A DNA stretch of 15,023 nucleotides from CAJKWP01 sp964554475 (GTDB lineage: Bacteria > Bacillota > Clostridia > Christensenellales > UBA1242). The stretch covers positions 1 through 15,023 of the forward strand of contig CAZKOT010000032.1 in the NCBI GenBank assembly GCA_964554475.1, in the 5' to 3' direction. The translations under genes were made by a program, and so were the position numbers. How positions within the stretch are numbered: the first letter of the stretch is position 1; each line of letters opens with the position of its first letter. Below the pieces are notes generated by a model. The model had not been told where the DNA came from, did no database searches, and worked only from the letters and a program-made list of their open reading frames with translations. Below are positions 12,676 to 15,023 of the stretch, one piece after another.

Positions 12676-13035
12676 ATGCCGAAAATATTAGTTTCAAAAT
12701 GTCCAAATTGTGGCAGTAAAATTAATAATGATAAGAGTACAATTTGTGAATATTGTGGAACGGCATTTGTAATTGAAAAAGAATCAAAACCCGAACAGAA
12801 CACTACAATCGTAAATAATTATTTCACACCAGGAAAAAAACTTAGTAAACTCGTTACTGTTTTGCTTTGTTTGTTTGTTGGATGGGCGGGAGTACATAGA
12901 TTTTATCAGGGTAAATTTGGAACGGGAGTTTTATGGCTTCTAACTGGCGGACTGTTTGGAATTGGTTGGGGTGTTGATTGTTTAATCACACTTTTTCGCC
13001 CGAGTTCTTCATTTGTTTACGAGGGATTGTTGTAG
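12676..13035 (+). CDS. zinc-ribbon plus TM2-domain membrane protein
   Basis: The 119-residue protein starts with a zinc ribbon (C9-P-N-C12 and C24-E-Y-C27), followed by a polar linker. A TM2 domain covers about 58-108: two hydrophobic segments around a GVHRFYQGKFGTGVLW turn (72-87), with GIGWGVDCLITLF at 95-107. TM2 proteins are small two-helix membrane proteins, and the zinc-ribbon fusion is common in bacteria; their role is not known. CAAAGGAG precedes the ATG. It probably shares the transcript of the cysteine-rich gene just upstream. Confidence 0.9.
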   Translation: MPKILVSKCPNCGSKINNDKSTICEYCGTAFVIEKESKPEQNTTIVNNYFTPGKKLSKLVTVLLCLFVGWAGVHRFYQGKFGTGVLWLLTGGLFGIGWGVDCLITLFRPSSSFVYEGLL

Positions 13036-13117
13036 TCGTGTGGTGCAAATTAATGTGATTACAAAAACTTTAAATTTAAAAAATTACATCGAAACATAAG
13101 ATAAAAGGACTAATAAA

Positions 13118-13489
13118 ATGGAGAAAGAATTTAATACACAAAACGTAAAAAAATTGACATATAAAAATTTACATAATGACCTTTTCAAAAATTTATTGCA
13201 TTGTGATAATAGAAACAGAATTCCAACCTTTTTAATGTTACAATCTAAATATCAAGTTGACTTGTCAGATTGTTTTAAAGCAGAAATTGAATTTCTTCAA
13301 ATAAAAGAATTATTAGATGCATTCGAAGATTCAAATCAACCGAAATCAACTTTAACAATTTTAAAAATTTATGAAAAAGTTAGAAAAATGCTTCAACAAA
13401 AACCGATTTTGAGTGATGAAGGTGAAAAAGAATTAAAAAATGCATTTCATTCATTAGATTTAATACCTTTACATGAAATTCAACTATAA
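13118..13489 (+). CDS. hypothetical protein (123 residues)
   Basis: A soluble, probably all-helical protein with alternating charged and hydrophobic residues (for example AEIEFLQIKELLDAFED at 55-71 and ILKIYEKVRKMLQQ at 81-94), and no cysteine cluster or membrane segment. AAAAGGA precedes the ATG. It lies 82 bases after the TM2 gene, with no clear promoter or terminator in that gap. I recognise no family. The 212 bases after it hold only AT-rich sequence, a 4-bp CGGT/ACCG hairpin and the promoter of the next gene. Confidence 0.62.
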   Translation: MEKEFNTQNVKKLTYKNLHNDLFKNLLHCDNRNRIPTFLMLQSKYQVDLSDCFKAEIEFLQIKELLDAFEDSNQPKSTLTILKIYEKVRKMLQQKPILSDEGEKELKNAFHSLDLIPLHEIQL

Positions 13490-13638
13490 TTTTTTTTTGC
13501 ATAAGCTTGTAAAAAAATCTAGATACAATTTTATAAAAAACATGTTATTGCGGAAATTTTTTGTTCCAATTTTTTATTTTTTCCCGATTAGAAAAACGGT
13601 AAAACCGAATTAAACATAAATGACAAAAAAACTTTATA

Positions 13639-13666
13639 TTGACAATATTTAATAAAATGTTATACT
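13639..13666 (+). promoter_or_regulatory. promoter of the HD-domain gene
   Basis: A perfect TTGACA (13639-13644) and TATACT (13661-13666) are 16 bases apart. The leader to the ATG at 13702 is about 30 bases, with only a weak GGTG ribosome binding site. Confidence 0.75.
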
Positions 13667-13701
13667 GTTGACAACTTATTAAATTTTATTTTTGGTGTTT
13701 T

Positions 13702-14445
13702 ATGGAAAAAAAATTAACGGATTTTATTGATTCAAATCTTGCTTTTAAAATTGAAAATAGTTTCAAAAACGAAATAATAAAAGATGAGATTGATTCAACT
13801 CAAAAATTAGAAATCAATGATACTGAAACTGCACAATTTTACTTAATTATTGAAAAACTAAAAAATACCCTAAGATATCATGGTCGTGATAAAAAACTAC
13901 TTGAAAGCGTAACTTCACATATTTGCTTAATGTGTTTTTATGCAATGGATTTAATGGAAACAAGAAAATATAATTTAGATATTTTAAAAGTGTTCAAACT
14001 GATTTTAATTCATGATTTGGGTGAATTGCATCTAAAGCATGATTTTTTAGCTTCAGAAACAACAAATAATCTTCAATTAAAAAATGAAAAAGAAAAGCAA
14101 GAATTAAGCAAAATTGAAAAATTAGCAAAATTTTTTAGCCGTTCATACATCTTGCAATTACATAAAGAGTATGAGGAGCAATCTTCAATTGAAGCAAGGT
14201 TTGTTAAAGTTCTTGATAAAATTGAAGCAAATATACACATTGCAAACAACTATAATGAAAAACAAAAAAAGATAAAATTTCCAATGGATATGGATTTTAC
14301 ATTGAAAAATCTTTCAAATCAAGTTAAAAAATTTCCTCAATTAGCAAGTTTTGCAGAAGAGGTTAATAGAATTTTAAAGGGCAAATTTTGTGCACAAAAA
14401 ACTTTGGATAAATGGGTTATTGATGATAAAGAATTGGATAAATAA
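13702..14445 (+). CDS. HD-domain phosphohydrolase (YfbR/HD_3-like)
   Basis: This 247-residue protein carries the metal-binding pattern of HD-domain nucleotidases: H73 in ESVTSH, the H104-D105 pair in IHDLGE with Glu108, and D172 in KVLDKIE. The spacing and sequence (RYHGRDKKLLESV, then KVFKLILIHDLGE, then ARFVKVLDKIEA) are closest to the YfbR/HDDC2-type 5'-deoxynucleotidases, which remove phosphate from deoxynucleoside monophosphates. An extra N-terminal stretch of about 45 residues precedes the domain, and it is longer than YfbR (about 200 residues). All four metal ligands are present, so it should be active, but its substrate cannot be read from sequence. It has its own strong promoter. Confidence 0.87.
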   Translation: MEKKLTDFIDSNLAFKIENSFKNEIIKDEIDSTQKLEINDTETAQFYLIIEKLKNTLRYHGRDKKLLESVTSHICLMCFYAMDLMETRKYNLDILKVFKLILIHDLGELHLKHDFLASETTNNLQLKNEKEKQELSKIEKLAKFFSRSYILQLHKEYEEQSSIEARFVKVLDKIEANIHIANNYNEKQKKIKFPMDMDFTLKNLSNQVKKFPQLASFAEEVNRILKGKFCAQKTLDKWVIDDKELDK

Positions 14446-14542
14446 CAAAATTTTATTTGTTTAGAAAAATTCATTATATACATCATCGTCATGAAGCAGA
14501 TTTAATTTTTTAAATTTATTATTATTTTTAATTAAAATAATT

Positions 14543-14548
14543 TATAAT
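14543..14548 (+). promoter_or_regulatory. -10 box of the Smr gene (leaderless)
   Basis: A perfect TATAAT is followed after exactly six bases (AACTTA) by the ATG at 14555. There is no Shine-Dalgarno sequence, and the -35 region is only weakly matched. Confidence 0.6.
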
Positions 14549-14554
14549 AACTTA

Positions 14555-14899
14555 ATGAAAGATTTTCTTACAATAAATTTAAAAGAGTTAAATTTGCCCG
14601 CATTTGAAGCTGCAAGTCAACTTGAAATTGAACTTGAACGGGCAAGATTGACAGGTATTAATGCCGTTAAAGTTATTCACGGTTATGGCTCTCATGGTGT
14701 CGGTGGGGCAATTTATATTACTGTACGTACTCTTGCAAAAAGACTTGAAAAAGAAAACAAAATTAAATATTTTTTAATTGGCAATGATTGGAATCTTCAA
14801 AATGAAAAAACGTTGGAAATAATTTATTGTTGTCAAGATTGTTACAATGATGAGGACTTGAATCATTCAAATCCTGGCATTACAGTTTTTAGATTGTGA
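14555..14899 (+). CDS. small stand-alone Smr-domain protein
   Basis: This 114-residue protein has the Smr fold pattern without any MutS part: a first strand LTINLKELN (5-13), a helix EAASQLEIELERA (18-30), the signature VIHGYGSHGVGG (40-51), a second helix with TLAKRL (59-64), and a final GITVFRL strand (108-114). Smr domains bind and cut DNA or RNA; the HGxG loop is the conserved centre, and here it reads HGYGSHG. Between the last strands is an insert of about 30 residues with three cysteines (YCCQDC, 91-96). Small Firmicutes Smr proteins with such an insert exist, as far as I recall. It lacks a ribosome binding site and is probably leaderless. A terminator begins inside its last codons. Confidence 0.82.
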   Translation: MKDFLTINLKELNLPAFEAASQLEIELERARLTGINAVKVIHGYGSHGVGGAIYITVRTLAKRLEKENKIKYFLIGNDWNLQNEKTLEIIYCCQDCYNDEDLNHSNPGITVFRL

Positions 14900-14926
14900 T
14901 AAAAAAAACCATTATCACAATTTTTT
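14893..14926 (+). terminator. terminator of the Smr gene
   Basis: ATTGTGATAA (14893-14902) pairs perfectly with TTATCACAAT (14912-14921), followed by more T. The stem includes the TGA stop codon at 14897-14899. Confidence 0.88.
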
Positions 14927-14954
14927 GTAATGTTTTTGAATTTTTTTTATTTTT

Positions 14955-14963
14955 TGATATAAT
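14955..14963 (+). promoter_or_regulatory. extended -10 promoter of the last gene
   Basis: TGA-TATAAT forms an extended -10 element. The expected start is near 14970, immediately before the AAAGGAG ribosome binding site of the gene at 14983. Confidence 0.6.
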
Positions 14964-14982
14964 CAAAACAAAAGGAGTTATT

Positions 14983-15023
14983 ATGTCTGAATTTGACAAA
15001 CAATATATATCTCTTTGTGAAAA
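14983..15023 (+). CDS. start of a coding region, possibly thymidylate synthase (partial)
   Basis: An ATG preceded by AAAGGAG (14971-14977) and a good -10 box opens a frame that reads MSEFDKQYISLCE before the window ends. The start of a gene is well supported. The opening resembles the N-terminus of ThyA-type thymidylate synthases (a KQYLxL-like segment before the conserved NDRTGTGT block), but 13 residues are too few to be sure. Such a gene would fit with the nearby HD-type nucleotidase and cytidine deaminase. Confidence 0.6.
   Translation, partial: MSEFDKQYISLCE

Noticed and set aside
1..15023. CRISPR arrays, insertion sequences or phage genes.
   Set aside because: No regularly spaced repeats, transposase, integrase or phage structural motif was seen on either strand.

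Overview
The window looks like chromosomal DNA from an uncultivated, strongly AT-rich, low-GC Gram-positive-type bacterium (Bacillota, probably a Clostridia-like lineage). The reasons are base composition, paired DnaD/DnaB-like and DnaI-like helicase-loading genes, a small stand-alone Smr protein, a YwaF-like membrane protein, and strong GGAGG-type ribosome binding sites. TGA is used as a stop (genes ending at 2493 and 14899), so the standard bacterial code applies and this is not a mycoplasma. I cannot assign a genus from sequence alone.

Layout: 1-355 is the end of an rRNA operon (23S 3' end, 5S, terminator). 445-2877 holds three plus-strand genes: a lipoprotein, a possible CYTH-like protein and a small one-pass membrane protein. 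Two minus-strand tRNA genes follow (Gly-CCC then Pro-CGG in transcription order). 3431-6512 is a plus-strand run: DnaD-like, DnaI/DnaC-like ATPase, cytidine deaminase and a small unknown. It converges on a minus-strand operon (9572 down to 6531) with the three-part anaerobic glycerol-3-phosphate dehydrogenase-type set: GlpA-like FAD enzyme, GlpB-like FAD/NAD oxidoreductase and a DUF1667 cysteine protein. 9769-10459 is a minus-strand pair of unknown genes. 10639-11178 is a tRNA-Arg locus full of repeats: two tRNA-Arg genes, a second copy of the last 35 bases of the second tRNA, an inverted copy of part of that tRNA, and large hairpins. 11324-12148 (minus) is a YwaF-like membrane protein. 12335-14899 (plus) holds a cysteine-rich protein, a zinc-ribbon/TM2 protein, an unknown helical protein, an HD-domain hydrolase and an Smr protein. 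The first codons of a further gene, perhaps thymidylate synthase, run off the end.

Two things stand out. (1) Three genes (445, 12148 minus, 14555) have a good -10 hexamer exactly six bases before ATG and no Shine-Dalgarno sequence. If +1 is the usual seven bases after the -10, transcription starts on the A of the ATG, giving leaderless mRNAs. Neighbouring genes have ordinary leaders. (2) The tRNA-Arg(ACG) 3' end is duplicated as a 35-base direct repeat, the classic footprint of integration at a tRNA gene, but only 174 bases lie between the copies and no integrase is visible.

Most of the rest is ordinary housekeeping. All family names come from motifs read by eye. No database search was possible.
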